A DNA stretch of 64,000 nucleotides. Origin: Micavibrio sp. UBA2137. Its GTDB lineage: Bacteria; Pseudomonadota; Alphaproteobacteria; Micavibrionales; Micavibrionaceae. This document shows, one piece after another, positions 1-8,401 of the stretch. Position numbers and translations under genes: made by a program. The stretch spans positions 31,963-95,962 of the forward strand of contig DCXL01000002.1 of assembly GCA_002328415.1 (NCBI GenBank), read 5' to 3'. Each line of letters opens with the position of its first letter. Within the stretch, counting starts at the first letter, position 1. The notes beneath the pieces were generated by a model. That model saw only the letters and a program-made list of their open reading frames with translations, ran no database searches and was not told the origin of the DNA.

Positions 1-2806
1 TTCCCTGTTGCGCTTTTATTCAATTAAGGCACATGGGTCTGACGGGGATGTTGTCAATATCTCCAATATTCGCATTGATGATAACCCTATTGATATGAAC
101 GCCTTTACGCACAACAAAGGTAGTTCATCCGACAGTACGACACTGAGCCTGACACGCGGAAGTTACTCTGATTATGATACCTCTAGCGACATCACGAATA
201 CCGCCCCTCCTCCGCCAGAAACATTTGCAAGCATTGATGGAACAGCGGGTGATGACACACTTTACGGTACAGACCTCGACGATACGATTAATGGTCTCGC
301 AGGCAATGACCGCATTTATGCGAAAAATGGCAATGACATCGTCAATGGCGGCGACGGCGCAGACGTCATTGCAGGACAACTTGGCAATGACACCCTAAAC
401 GGCGATGGCGGTAATGATAAAATATACGGAAACCAAGGTGCAGATACAATTTACGGAGGCCTTGGTAATGATCGTCTTTACGGAAATGAGGACGATGACA
501 TCATCTTTGGTGACGATGGGAATGACCGTATTTACGGTGGCACAGGCAACGATTCTCTTACAGGTGGTCTAGGGGATGACAGCATCGGTGGCCATGCAGG
601 CGATGATAATATTTTCGGAAATGATGGTGCTGACCAGCTCTTTGGTAACGAAGGCATCGACACTATCCGTGGTGGTACTGGAAATGACCGTATCCTAGGG
701 GGTGCTGATGGAGACTTCCTTTATGGGGAGGCAGATGATGATAATATTGATGGCCAAGACGGCAATGACCGCATTGAAGGCGGCACTGGGAACGATAATC
801 TGGATGGTGAATACGGCAATGACGTTCTTTTAGGCGATGATGGGGACGATACCGTTGTCGGTGGTCAGGGTGCTGACATCCTACGCGGTGGAAACGGAAA
901 TGACATTTTGCACGGTGGCGGTATTGATTCATATGATCAATATGTCTTCCGTACAGGCGCAACAGGTGGAACATCGACTGTTTTCTTCCTTGAGGAAACA
1001 CAAAGCTTTTATCGCTTTGTGAATGCAAATGTTGACTATGCAACGGCGCAATCAACAGCCTCTTCTATTCTTCTTAATGGTGTTGGTGGTCACCTTGTAA
1101 CGATTACCTCGCAAATTGAAAATGATTTCATCCAGCGCATTATCAATGACGATAGCTGGACCTCGGGTCAGGATGTGGATCAAGATGGCACATGGGAGTG
1201 GACTGCGGGAACTGAGGCAGGAACACAATTTAGCGACATAAATGGTGTCTCGACAAATAACTCCTTCGAAAACTGGGATGCTGGTCAACCTCAAATTAAT
1301 ACAGAATATAACACTGTAATCCGTGCTTCCGATGGGGAGTGGCATGACTGGGCGGCGACATCTACACACAGCTATGTCATTGAATGGGATGGCGCTGATA
1401 TTATGGCTGATGTCAGTAATGATTTTCTCTATGGTGATGCAGGCGATGACCTGATGTATGGCGGCGCAGGTAACGACCGTATGGAGGGTGGCGCCGATAA
1501 CGATGTGCTTTATGGCGAAGATGGCGCCGATGTTATGCTGGGCGATGCAGGTAACGACGTCCTCTATGGTGGACTTGGTAATGACAATATTCTTGGCGGT
1601 GACGGTGATGATGTCATCTATGCCGATGCTGTTACCTCAGTCATTGGTGAGGCTGGTCAAATTTTAGGTGCGACGCAGGCAGATGCCTCAACATGGTATA
1701 CAGTGACCTTCAGTGCAGAAATTCAAAATGCCGTTATCAAGATGACAGCCAATACAACGAATGGCACAGATCCATTTGCAATGCGCGTGCGTAATGTCAC
1801 AAGCACAGGTTTTGAATGGCAAATGGATGAATGGGATTATCTTGATGGTGTACATACAACACCCGAGGATATTTCGTGGCTTGCCATTTCGGCTGGTTCA
1901 CACACACTAAGCAACGGAATGCGTGTTGATGCTGGTATTACCAATGCCACTAATGAAGGCGGACAAAATGTGTTCTTCTCAAGCGCCTTTGGTGCGAACC
2001 CAATGATTATGTCACAGGTCATGTCCGACAATGATGGTGCAGCCGTCATCTCACGTAATCGAAATCTTTCAACAACTGGCTTCCGCGTGAATATGCTCGA
2101 GGAAGAAGTTGCTGATGGTGTTCACGGCACAGAACAAATTGGCTGGATTGCCATTGAAACTGGTGGATCTGCCGCAAATGGACTTCTAGTCGGCGTAACA
2201 GGTGATAATGTTAACCACACAGCAGATACAATTAACTATGGTGGTAATTTCTCATCGACCACACCTGTTGCGCTTCACGATATGCAGCGCACAGATGGTG
2301 GGGATACATCTTGGACACAAGGAACAGTTGGCTCCAATTCTGGCAATACAGATGTCTATATTGCCGAGGAACAATCACGTGATACAGAGGTTAACCACAC
2401 AAACGAAATTGTTGGCTACATGGCGCTTGATAATGGCTTGCTTTATGCCGACGGCACCGATGGAAATGACCTAATCCGCGGTGGAGATGGGTTTGATATT
2501 CTTTATGGCGGGGATGGCGCAGACACCTTTATGTTCGAGGCGGCCAGTGCCTTTAATGACATTGATGAAATTATCGATTTCCGTTACGGCGAAGGGGATA
2601 CGATTGATATCAGCGATATTGTCACTGGCTTCTCTGGCGTCATTGGGGATTACGTGAATCTTGTTGATTCAGGCGCCAACACATTGGTTCAAGTAGATGC
2701 CAATGGTCTCACGGGCGGAACATCTTTCACGACCATCGCTCAACTAGACAATGTCACAGGCCTTGATACCACCCTACTCTATAACAATGGTGGTATCACG
2801 GTTTAA
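1..2806 (+). CDS. RTX/lectin type I secretion substrate, 5' end outside the window
   Basis: The reading frame is open to the left edge, so the N-terminus is missing; 932 residues from the first TTG are visible. The order is: about 26 RTX calcium-binding nonapeptides of the GGxGxD type (residues about 78-310), a C-type-lectin-like domain (about 312-465) with a WHDW motif near its end, 8 more RTX repeats (about 470-545), three tandem units of about 90 residues resembling H-type-lectin-like modules (about 545-830, with motifs such as RVRNVTSTGFEWQ and HGTEQIGWIAIE), a short RTX block, and a C-terminal type I secretion target domain (GADTFMF, then IIDFRYGEGDTIDI). RTX proteins leave the cell through type I secretion and fold on binding calcium outside. 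It is probably a secreted or surface carbohydrate-binding protein. The exporter could be the system at 29.8-35.2 kb; this is inference. Confidence 0.85.
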   Translation, partial: SLLRFYSIKAHGSDGDVVNISNIRIDDNPIDMNAFTHNKGSSSDSTTLSLTRGSYSDYDTSSDITNTAPPPPETFASIDGTAGDDTLYGTDLDDTINGLAGNDRIYAKNGNDIVNGGDGADVIAGQLGNDTLNGDGGNDKIYGNQGADTIYGGLGNDRLYGNEDDDIIFGDDGNDRIYGGTGNDSLTGGLGDDSIGGHAGDDNIFGNDGADQLFGNEGIDTIRGGTGNDRILGGADGDFLYGEADDDNIDGQDGNDRIEGGTGNDNLDGEYGNDVLLGDDGDDTVVGGQGADILRGGNGNDILHGGGIDSYDQYVFRTGATGGTSTVFFLEETQSFYRFVNANVDYATAQSTASSILLNGVGGHLVTITSQIENDFIQRIINDDSWTSGQDVDQDGTWEWTAGTEAGTQFSDINGVSTNNSFENWDAGQPQINTEYNTVIRASDGEWHDWAATSTHSYVIEWDGADIMADVSNDFLYGDAGDDLMYGGAGNDRMEGGADNDVLYGEDGADVMLGDAGNDVLYGGLGNDNILGGDGDDVIYADAVTSVIGEAGQILGATQADASTWYTVTFSAEIQNAVIKMTANTTNGTDPFAMRVRNVTSTGFEWQMDEWDYLDGVHTTPEDISWLAISAGSHTLSNGMRVDAGITNATNEGGQNVFFSSAFGANPMIMSQVMSDNDGAAVISRNRNLSTTGFRVNMLEEEVADGVHGTEQIGWIAIETGGSAANGLLVGVTGDNVNHTADTINYGGNFSSTTPVALHDMQRTDGGDTSWTQGTVGSNSGNTDVYIAEEQSRDTEVNHTNEIVGYMALDNGLLYADGTDGNDLIRGGDGFDILYGGDGADTFMFEAASAFNDIDEIIDFRYGEGDTIDISDIVTGFSGVIGDYVNLVDSGANTLVQVDANGLTGGTSFTTIAQLDNVTGLDTTLLYNNGGITV

Positions 2807-2980
2807 TCAAAGTCGTTTTGAGCCAATTAAAAACCATAAAATCATACCGATTACAGGTAACAGCAGTACAATCAAAACCCATACGAGTTTAGCTGCAGCT
2901 GTCATGCCGCTTTGAACAATATTCACGATGGCGATGATATCCAATATAAGGACAATCAAACCAACTATTCCATAAGACAT
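2807..2980 (-). CDS. Small PLDc_N-type membrane protein (57 aa)
   Basis: This short gene reads from ATG at 2980 to TGA at 2807-2809, directly abutting the stop of the RTX gene tail to tail. The product starts MSYGIVGLIVLILDIIAIVN and ends IGMILWFLIGSKRL. It has two hydrophobic segments (about residues 4-20 and 33-52) separated by a short polar turn. The spacing and the closing pattern P-V-I-G-x-I-x-W-F-L-I-G match the N-terminal membrane domain of cardiolipin synthases (PLDc_N family), which also occurs as free-standing proteins. A good ribosome binding site (AGGAA) precedes the ATG. Function is unknown; such proteins lack the phospholipase D catalytic domains. Confidence 0.75.
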   Translation of the reverse strand: MSYGIVGLIVLILDIIAIVNIVQSGMTAAAKLVWVLIVLLLPVIGMILWFLIGSKRL

Positions 2981-3107
2981 AGTTTTTTCCTTTTTTATAG
3001 AATTATTTGCATACTAATAGTTCTGAACACCATTCAGTTCCTCACATAAGTCTATATTTTACATATAATTGTAGACATTTGTGTGAAATGTTATTACACT
3101 CCCACGC

Positions 3108-3728
3108 ATGTCTGCGCACAATTCAACCCTAAAGGACGTCTTTGACCGCGTGGCGGCAACTGCGCTTGCCTTGCCCCTTCTGCCTGTGATGGCAGGATTG
3201 GCGGTGGTCAGCAAGGTCAAATATGGCAACGCCTTTCACCCCTGTGACAAGGTCGGGCGTGACGGGGAACATTTCAACATGTTTAAATTTAAAACGATGT
3301 ATGACGCGGTGGATGCCAATGGAAACATACTTCCTGATAAAGAACGTCGAACACGTATAGGTCGTTTTATGCGGACCACCAGTTTGGACGAACTTCCACA
3401 ACTCTTCAATGTGATAGCTGGAGATATGAGTTTGGTGGGTCCACGTCCCCAATGTCAAAGTGAAATTGATTATTACCAAAAACACCACCCAGTTGAACAC
3501 AATCATATATTGGCTGTTAAGCCAGGTATTACAGGTCCTTGGCAGGTTGCGGTCATTGGACGGTCTGAAAAATCTGACGAAGAATCGAAAGCACGCCTTA
3601 ACGCGCAATATCATGAACAAGAATGGTCATTTGGTCGTGATCTGATTTACATGGGTAAATCTATCCGTTCTTTTTTCACTGGACACGATGGAGAGCTTCT
3701 TAACCGTGATATGTTCAAAATGGATTAA
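3108..3728 (+). CDS. Bacterial sugar transferase (polyprenyl-phosphate glycosyl-1-phosphate transferase)
   Basis: The 206-residue protein matches the short, single-domain form of the bacterial sugar transferase family (WcaJ/PglC type). These enzymes transfer a sugar phosphate from a UDP-sugar to undecaprenyl phosphate at the inner membrane, starting exopolysaccharide, O-antigen or glycoprotein glycan synthesis. Visible marks are the N-terminal KDVFDR followed by a hydrophobic re-entrant segment (about residues 16-35), the KFKTMY motif, the RIGRFMRTTSLDELPQLFNV block, GDMSLVGPRPQ and the C-terminal VKPGITGPWQV. No other polysaccharide genes adjoin it, so the end product is unknown. The start at 3108 gives the usual N-terminus. 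Confidence 0.9.
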   Translation: MSAHNSTLKDVFDRVAATALALPLLPVMAGLAVVSKVKYGNAFHPCDKVGRDGEHFNMFKFKTMYDAVDANGNILPDKERRTRIGRFMRTTSLDELPQLFNVIAGDMSLVGPRPQCQSEIDYYQKHHPVEHNHILAVKPGITGPWQVAVIGRSEKSDEESKARLNAQYHEQEWSFGRDLIYMGKSIRSFFTGHDGELLNRDMFKMD

Positions 3729-3807
3729 AGGTTTTATTCTCCCTTCTCTTGACCGCGCTCAAAATTTACGGCTTTATTGCACCTTTAAATTTTAAAGAGG
3801 GGTTTTC

Positions 3808-4239
3808 ATGAAAAAAATACTTTTATCACTTTCTATCATTTTATTATCGGCATGTGCGGATCATACGCATGAAATTCCAGCCGCTTATGTATCACCACTT
3901 CAATATCAGGATTTCTCCTGTAAACAAATTGGCGCAGAAATGGAGCGTGTCTCACGACGTGCCAATCAAGTTGCCTACGAGGTGAATGAAAATGCAGATG
4001 GTGATGCCACGGCCATGGGCTTGGGACTTGTCCTTTTCTGGCCTGCCTTGTTCTTTATTGATGGTGACTCACCGCAGGCTCAGGAATATGCCAGATTAAA
4101 AGGTGAATTTGATGCCTTAGAGCAAATCGCCATTCAAAAAAATTGTGGGCTTCAGGTTGAAGAAACACCGTTTGAGAAAATTGAACGCGAGCGCAAGGCA
4201 CAACAAAATCAGCCTGCCCATCAAAAGGCTAATCAGTAA
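3808..4239 (+). CDS. Putative lipoprotein, unknown function
   Basis: The 143-residue product begins MKKILLSLSIILLSAC, a lipoprotein signal peptide with a lipobox ending at Cys16, so it is probably anchored to a membrane. The mature part has a hydrophobic stretch (about residues 70-84, GLGLVLFWPALFF), then a charged helical region and a Gln/Ala/Lys-rich tail. A pattern of a Cys-Lys-Gln-Ile near residue 38 followed by a helical segment and a short hydrophobic region recurs in small alpha- and gammaproteobacterial lipoproteins without assigned role. A ribosome binding site (AGAGGGG) precedes the start, and a strong terminator follows at 4249-4275. Confidence 0.75.
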   Translation: MKKILLSLSIILLSACADHTHEIPAAYVSPLQYQDFSCKQIGAEMERVSRRANQVAYEVNENADGDATAMGLGLVLFWPALFFIDGDSPQAQEYARLKGEFDALEQIAIQKNCGLQVEETPFEKIERERKAQQNQPAHQKANQ

Positions 4240-4248
4240 GTAAGAAAT

Positions 4249-4275
4249 AAAAAGGGGCTGTAAGGCCCCTTTTTT
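4249..4275 (+). terminator. Rho-independent terminator after the lipoprotein gene
   Basis: Arms AAAAAGGGGC and GCCCCTTTTT pair perfectly around a six-base loop and run into a T tract, 10 bases after the stop at 4239. It may also serve transcripts from the opposite strand because the left arm begins with A residues. Confidence 0.9.
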
Positions 4276-4312
4276 AAATAACTTTCCAAACTCTATTTCA
4301 AAAATCCTTTTC

Positions 4313-4474
4313 TCACTCTAGAAACTTGCGCTGTTGTTCTGTCATGATATCGCGGGCATCGCCGTAATATCTTTTAATTTGGCCATCTTTAATGGTGAAA
4401 TTGCTGACAATCAAATAAACAGCCAGCGCGATGACAACTCCAATAGAGATTAAGGACATCTTTTTCTTGGTCAT
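4313..4474 (-). CDS. Small single-span membrane protein (53 aa)
   Basis: It starts at the ATG at 4474, 20 bases after the stop of the antiporter gene and on the same strand, so the two are probably co-transcribed. The product begins MTKKKMSLISIGVVIALAVY: a positively charged start, one membrane segment (about residues 7-24) and a charged tail of about 28 residues. An upstream in-frame start at 4537 would overlap the antiporter gene and places a charged stretch before the membrane segment, so it is less likely. The family is not recognised. It could be a small subunit or accessory factor of the antiporter; this is inference from position only. Confidence 0.55.
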   Translation of the reverse strand: MTKKKMSLISIGVVIALAVYLIVSNFTIKDGQIKRYYGDARDIMTEQQRKFLE

Positions 4475-4494
4475 TTTTGTACTTAAACTCTGTT

Positions 4495-6192
4495 TCACGA
4501 GGTACTTGTCTCTGTCAAATTCTGGGAATAGCCACAAATCTGTAAGACTTTGTCAGAGAGGCTTTCACTAATAATAAGATGCTCTGCAATTGTCTCTACA
4601 CCCTCTAATACGCTTGTATCATTAAAATCATCATCACTGTGCGCGCGGACAATAATTGGGACTGTGGCGTTTCTGTTTCTGATTGCCCGCGCACTTTCTT
4701 TTGTATCTTTCGGGCTGTTTAGCGCGATGACGACACATGACGCGCTTTCAATTTGTGCCGCATCATAGGTCGCCTTTCTTGTCGCATCGCCATAAAATAC
4801 GGAGCATAATTTTGCGCGAGCCGCATGGACTGTAGCAATATCCTTGTCAAAACATATCACATCAAAGCCTTCATTACCCAAGCGCTCTGCGATTGATGCC
4901 CCAATGCGTCCAAAACCGAAAATAACCACATGCTGTGATCTGTCTTGTGTACCTTCCTCGGGCAAATGCTGTGTAACGCTGTTTTTTTCGATCCGCATTC
5001 CCACCCACCTTGCCATAGGGCTTATGACAGGTGTTAACAGCATCGTCATACCGACAACGATTAACATGAATTGCCCTACATTTTCATCCATAAGGCCCAC
5101 TGCCAAGGCGCTCCCCACGACAAGAAGCCCAAACTCCCCTGCTTGCGAGAGCAATATGCCCACCTCTGCGGACACTGCGGTTGATTGCTTCCACAGCTTG
5201 CAAAGTAAGAAAATGATACTCCCCTTAATCGTCATCAGCCCAAGCACCGACATCACAATCCAGAAGGGTTTTTCAGCGATAAAGTGCAGGTTTATTCCCA
5301 TGCCAAAAGATAAGAAAAATATCCCTAACAGCATGCTTTTGAAGGGAATAACAAGTGAGGAAACTTCGTGCCTGTATTGCGTATCGGCGAGCAATAAACC
5401 CGCGATAAAGGCGCCTAGCGCCATGGATAGCCCTGCAAGGGACGCAAAAGAGGAGCACGCAATAATGACAAGCAGGCTGAGCGCCATAAACACTTCGGAC
5501 CCGCCATGTCTGTTGGCGAACAGGAAGATGGGCTTCAGGATAATACGCCCAATAAAGTAAATGGCTAGAATTGTGACAACCATTTTTAAAAGTGTTAGAG
5601 AGACAAAGCTGAAGATATTTCCAGCGCCCTGTGCAGATAAAATCGTCAAGAGAAGTAAAATGGGAATAACCGCCAAGTCTTGAAACAGAAGAATTCCAAA
5701 CCCCGTGCGGCCAACATGTGTTGCAAATAATTTTTGCTCGTGAAGCCACTGTACAATCAAGGCTGTCGAGGACAGCGCAAGACTTAAGGCAAGCAAAATT
5801 GACACTTGTATGTTGTTACCCCAAAAATAGGCAACCGTTCCAATAAAAACCGATGTGACAAGCACCTGCGCACCGCCAAGCCCAAAAACGAGGTTGCGCA
5901 TCTGCCAAAGCCTTCTGGGCGTGAGCTCAAGACCAATTACAAAAAGAAGAAGTACAATACCAAGCTCGGCAAGTATTTTGACGTGTTCTGCATCTTCCAA
6001 ACTAATATATTGCAGAAAGACTGACTGGTCTGCGATGTCCCCAAGCGCATAAGGACCAAGAGCAATACCTGCGAAAAGATAACCCAGCGCAATGGGAATT
6101 TTGAAATAGCGTAAAACAGGGATAACCAAGGCAGACAACGCCAGAAAGAAACCCGCATGGAGAAAAACGTCAGTCAGTATGGATTCTTTCAT
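4495..6192 (-). CDS. Kef/CPA2-type monovalent cation:proton antiporter with TrkA-N domain (YbaL-like)
   Basis: The 565-residue protein has an N-terminal Na+/H+ exchanger domain of roughly 12 membrane segments (residues about 1-390) followed by a cytosolic Rossmann regulatory domain (about 415-540), recognised by VVIFGFGRIGASIAERL and the acidic residue after the second strand (CFDKD). This architecture is that of the CPA2 family KefB/KefC/YbaL, which moves K+ or Na+ against protons at the inner membrane and senses nucleotides through the TrkA-N domain. The length is closest to YbaL (558 residues in E. coli), but substrate cannot be decided from sequence. A small membrane protein follows in the same direction. 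Confidence 0.9.
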   Translation of the reverse strand: MKESILTDVFLHAGFFLALSALVIPVLRYFKIPIALGYLFAGIALGPYALGDIADQSVFLQYISLEDAEHVKILAELGIVLLLFVIGLELTPRRLWQMRNLVFGLGGAQVLVTSVFIGTVAYFWGNNIQVSILLALSLALSSTALIVQWLHEQKLFATHVGRTGFGILLFQDLAVIPILLLLTILSAQGAGNIFSFVSLTLLKMVVTILAIYFIGRIILKPIFLFANRHGGSEVFMALSLLVIIACSSFASLAGLSMALGAFIAGLLLADTQYRHEVSSLVIPFKSMLLGIFFLSFGMGINLHFIAEKPFWIVMSVLGLMTIKGSIIFLLCKLWKQSTAVSAEVGILLSQAGEFGLLVVGSALAVGLMDENVGQFMLIVVGMTMLLTPVISPMARWVGMRIEKNSVTQHLPEEGTQDRSQHVVIFGFGRIGASIAERLGNEGFDVICFDKDIATVHAARAKLCSVFYGDATRKATYDAAQIESASCVVIALNSPKDTKESARAIRNRNATVPIIVRAHSDDDFNDTSVLEGVETIAEHLIISESLSDKVLQICGYSQNLTETSTS

Positions 6193-6233
6193 CGTGGCAA
6201 TACCCTTTAGAAAAACCGCTCTTTAAAAAAGTG

Positions 6234-6309
6234 TGGCGCGCCCGGCAGGATTCGAACCTGCGACACCTGGCTCCGGAAACCAGTGCTCTATCCCCTGAGC
6301 TACGGGCGC
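6234..6309 (-). tRNA. tRNA-Arg (anticodon CCG)
   Basis: Read on the minus strand, the acceptor stem GCGCCCG pairs with CGGGCGC, the D arm has GTAGCTCAG, the anticodon stem CTGGT/GCCAG (one G-U pair) carries loop TTCCGGA with anticodon CCG, and the T arm is GCAGG-TTCGAAT-CCTGC. Discriminator base G is followed by an encoded CCA (6236-6234). Only five bases are left for the variable loop, the normal class I size. CCG decodes the CGG arginine codon. Confidence 0.95.
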
Positions 6310-6409
6310 GTAACGACATTAATCATGCGCACTTAATCATTATACACGCTCTTTGACAATCTCTAAAATATTTGACAAGCGCACCTCTGCGCGATAGCTC
6401 TCTTCTATC

Positions 6410-6838
6410 ATGAATATAGATTTTACAACGGCTGCAACTGGCGAGGTGCGCTCCATTGATTTGGAGCGCGTTATTGTTGCGCATTTCAAAGATGATTGTT
6501 TTAAGGGCACCTGTTGTGATGGCAGTACTTTCTCGGATCATGTGAGCGAAACAGACAAGCAGGAGATTATCACCTCTCTTGTTGCTGCTGGCTTTCTTCA
6601 TGAGGAAACAAATGCCACATTTTATAATGCCGCGCACGCCGCCAGCATTATCATTATGGATGAAAATGCCCATGGCGAGGTGCGCCTACTGGTCACCTAT
6701 GAAGATACGGGTGGCTCTCCACTTCTCCCCCCTGATCGTCCCTTTTATTTGACTGTAGGGCGGGATGAACTGGATTATGCACGCGAATATCTCAAATCTA
6801 AGCGCGCCCCCTTCACTCGCGACCCCATTTTCGCATAA
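6410..6838 (+). CDS. Conserved-looking hypothetical protein (142 aa)
   Basis: The product starts MNIDFTTAATGEVRSIDLER and is soluble, without signal peptide or membrane segment. It has a Cys pair at FKGTCC (about residues 35-36), an acidic central part, and a C-terminal region with PFYLTVGRDELDYAREYLKS. The family is not recognised. It is divergent from the tRNA-Arg gene and ends at a bidirectional terminator. Codon use and a continuous open frame of normal composition suggest a real gene. Confidence 0.65.
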   Translation: MNIDFTTAATGEVRSIDLERVIVAHFKDDCFKGTCCDGSTFSDHVSETDKQEIITSLVAAGFLHEETNATFYNAAHAASIIIMDENAHGEVRLLVTYEDTGGSPLLPPDRPFYLTVGRDELDYAREYLKSKRAPFTRDPIFA

Positions 6839-6868
6839 AAAAACCGCCATAAATCATGGCGGTTTTCT
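6838..6868 (+). terminator. Bidirectional Rho-independent terminator
   Basis: Arms AAAACCGCCAT and ATGGCGGTTTT pair perfectly around the loop AAATC. T tracts lie on both sides, so it can end both the hypothetical gene on the plus strand (stop 6836-6838) and the CBS gene on the minus strand (stop at 6890). Confidence 0.9.
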
Positions 6869-6889
6869 TAGATTGTCAGCAGACTTTAA

Positions 6890-7330
6890 TTAAGCGGCAT
6901 TTTGCTGTTGCTTTAAAGCTTCTGTAATTTGCTGTTCTGTTTGACCGATTTGTGAGTTTTCAGCCGCTTGTGCCAAATCACCCATGGATACAACACCCAC
7001 CAAACGTTTATCGCGGTTCACCACTGGCAAACGGCGCACCTTGATTTCTGACAGATTCTGACAGATTTCAGATGTTGTTTGATCGTCATAGCAGTAGTAC
7101 GTTTTTGGTGTCATGGCATCACGCGCTGTTTTTGAGGTGACATCCCATCCTTGGGCAACAGCACGCGTTGTGATATCGCGGTCTGTCAACATACCGATTA
7201 ACTTGTCATTCTCACCCACGGGCAAAAATCCCAAATCATATTGTTGCATCATTTGTGCCGCATCCTGCAACGTTGTGTCAGGTGTGATATAGCGGTAATC
7301 GCTCGACATAATGTCTTTGATTTGTGTCAT
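6890..7330 (-). CDS. CBS-domain pair protein
   Basis: The 146-residue protein consists of two CBS domains: KDIMSSDYRYITPDTTLQDA at the start with GMLTDRD closing the first repeat, and DAMTPKTYYCYDDQTTSEI with LVGVVSMGDLA closing the second. Paired CBS domains bind adenosyl nucleotides and act as energy sensors; stand-alone versions usually regulate other proteins. The chosen ATG at 7330 has a strong ribosome binding site (AAGGAGA) 7 bases upstream. A start 30 bases further up (7360) would put this site inside the coding region. The C-terminal 20 residues are Gln-rich. The target is unknown. Confidence 0.85.
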   Translation of the reverse strand: MTQIKDIMSSDYRYITPDTTLQDAAQMMQQYDLGFLPVGENDKLIGMLTDRDITTRAVAQGWDVTSKTARDAMTPKTYYCYDDQTTSEICQNLSEIKVRRLPVVNRDKRLVGVVSMGDLAQAAENSQIGQTEQQITEALKQQQNAA

Positions 7331-7424
7331 AACTCTCTCCTTATGGTTGTAAATGTACAACCAACCTAGACCTTTAAGGGCCTCAAGGCAAGGAAATGCC
7401 CGTTAAATTGAGATAATTGAAAGA

Positions 7425-8354
7425 TTATGAGCCTGTTAATTGGAGAAACACGTCTTCAAGGTCCGCATCATCAGTCTTGATATCTGTGATGCCGTAACCG
7501 CTCGTTTGAAGAATTTCAATAAACTCGCCCACAAAATGCTCACTAGGCGAATAAGTGATTTTAAGAACATTCTTACCCATTTTTTCAACTTGATACGCGC
7601 TCAAATGCTTCGGGATATCTGTTATATCTTTATCTAGCACAAAGCAGATACCCTTGCTGTCAATGTGAGAGAGGAGCTTGCTTTTACTTTCATTGGCCAC
7701 AATCTTGCCATGATTGATAATGGCAATCTGGTCGCACATTTCCTCGGCTTCCTCGAGATAATGGGTGGTCAGCAATATCGTCACACCACTTTTATTGAGC
7801 GCGCGGACATTGCGCCACAAAGACTGACGCAGTTCGACATCAACGCCAGCGGTGGGTTCATCCAACACAAGGATAGGCGGGCGATGCACCATGGCTTTTG
7901 CCACCATCAGGCGGCGACGCATCCCACCAGAAAGCGAGCGGGTATAGGCATCCGCCTTATCTGTCAGCCCAACAAGATCAAGCAGTTCGGCTGTGCGGCG
8001 TTCTGGCTTGGGCACGCCATACATGCCCCCTTGAATATCAAGCAGATTTTTGGGCGTAAAAAACGGGTCGTAATTAATTTCCTGAGGCACAATCCCGATA
8101 GAGGCCTTAGCCTGGCGCATATTGTCATCAATATCGGTTTCCCAGATTTTCACGCGGCCAGAGCTTTTCATGACAAGGCCTGCCATAATATTGATCAGCG
8201 TTGACTTCCCAGCACCATTTGGGCCAAGAAGTCCGAAAATAGAGCCATTTGGAATAGCAAGTGAGACATCATCCAGCGCCTTTTTCGGTGCTGTTTTCTT
8301 ATCCCCTGCATAAATTTTCGTCAGATTTTCAATTTCAATGGCGTGGTCTGGCAT
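7425..8354 (-). CDS. ABC transporter ATP-binding protein (ABC-2 type exporter, YadG/CcmA-like)
   Basis: The 309-residue protein has a full ABC ATPase: Walker A GPNGAGKST (residues 44-52), signature LSGGM (141-145) and Walker B LVLDE (162-166), followed by the His switch (TTHYLEEAEEM) and a C-terminal extension of about 90 residues typical of ABC-2 multidrug or polysaccharide exporters (DrrA/YadG group). These ATPases drive a separate ABC-2 membrane protein. No permease gene is next to it: upstream is a hydrolase, downstream the CBS gene. The partner must lie elsewhere if it exists. Confidence 0.9.
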   Translation of the reverse strand: MPDHAIEIENLTKIYAGDKKTAPKKALDDVSLAIPNGSIFGLLGPNGAGKSTLINIMAGLVMKSSGRVKIWETDIDDNMRQAKASIGIVPQEINYDPFFTPKNLLDIQGGMYGVPKPERRTAELLDLVGLTDKADAYTRSLSGGMRRRLMVAKAMVHRPPILVLDEPTAGVDVELRQSLWRNVRALNKSGVTILLTTHYLEEAEEMCDQIAIINHGKIVANESKSKLLSHIDSKGICFVLDKDITDIPKHLSAYQVEKMGKNVLKITYSPSEHFVGEFIEILQTSGYGITDIKTDDADLEDVFLQLTGS

Positions 8355-8401
8355 GAATTGGTCCTGTTATAAAATTTTTTTTGAAAGAAAGATATGCGGT
8401 A

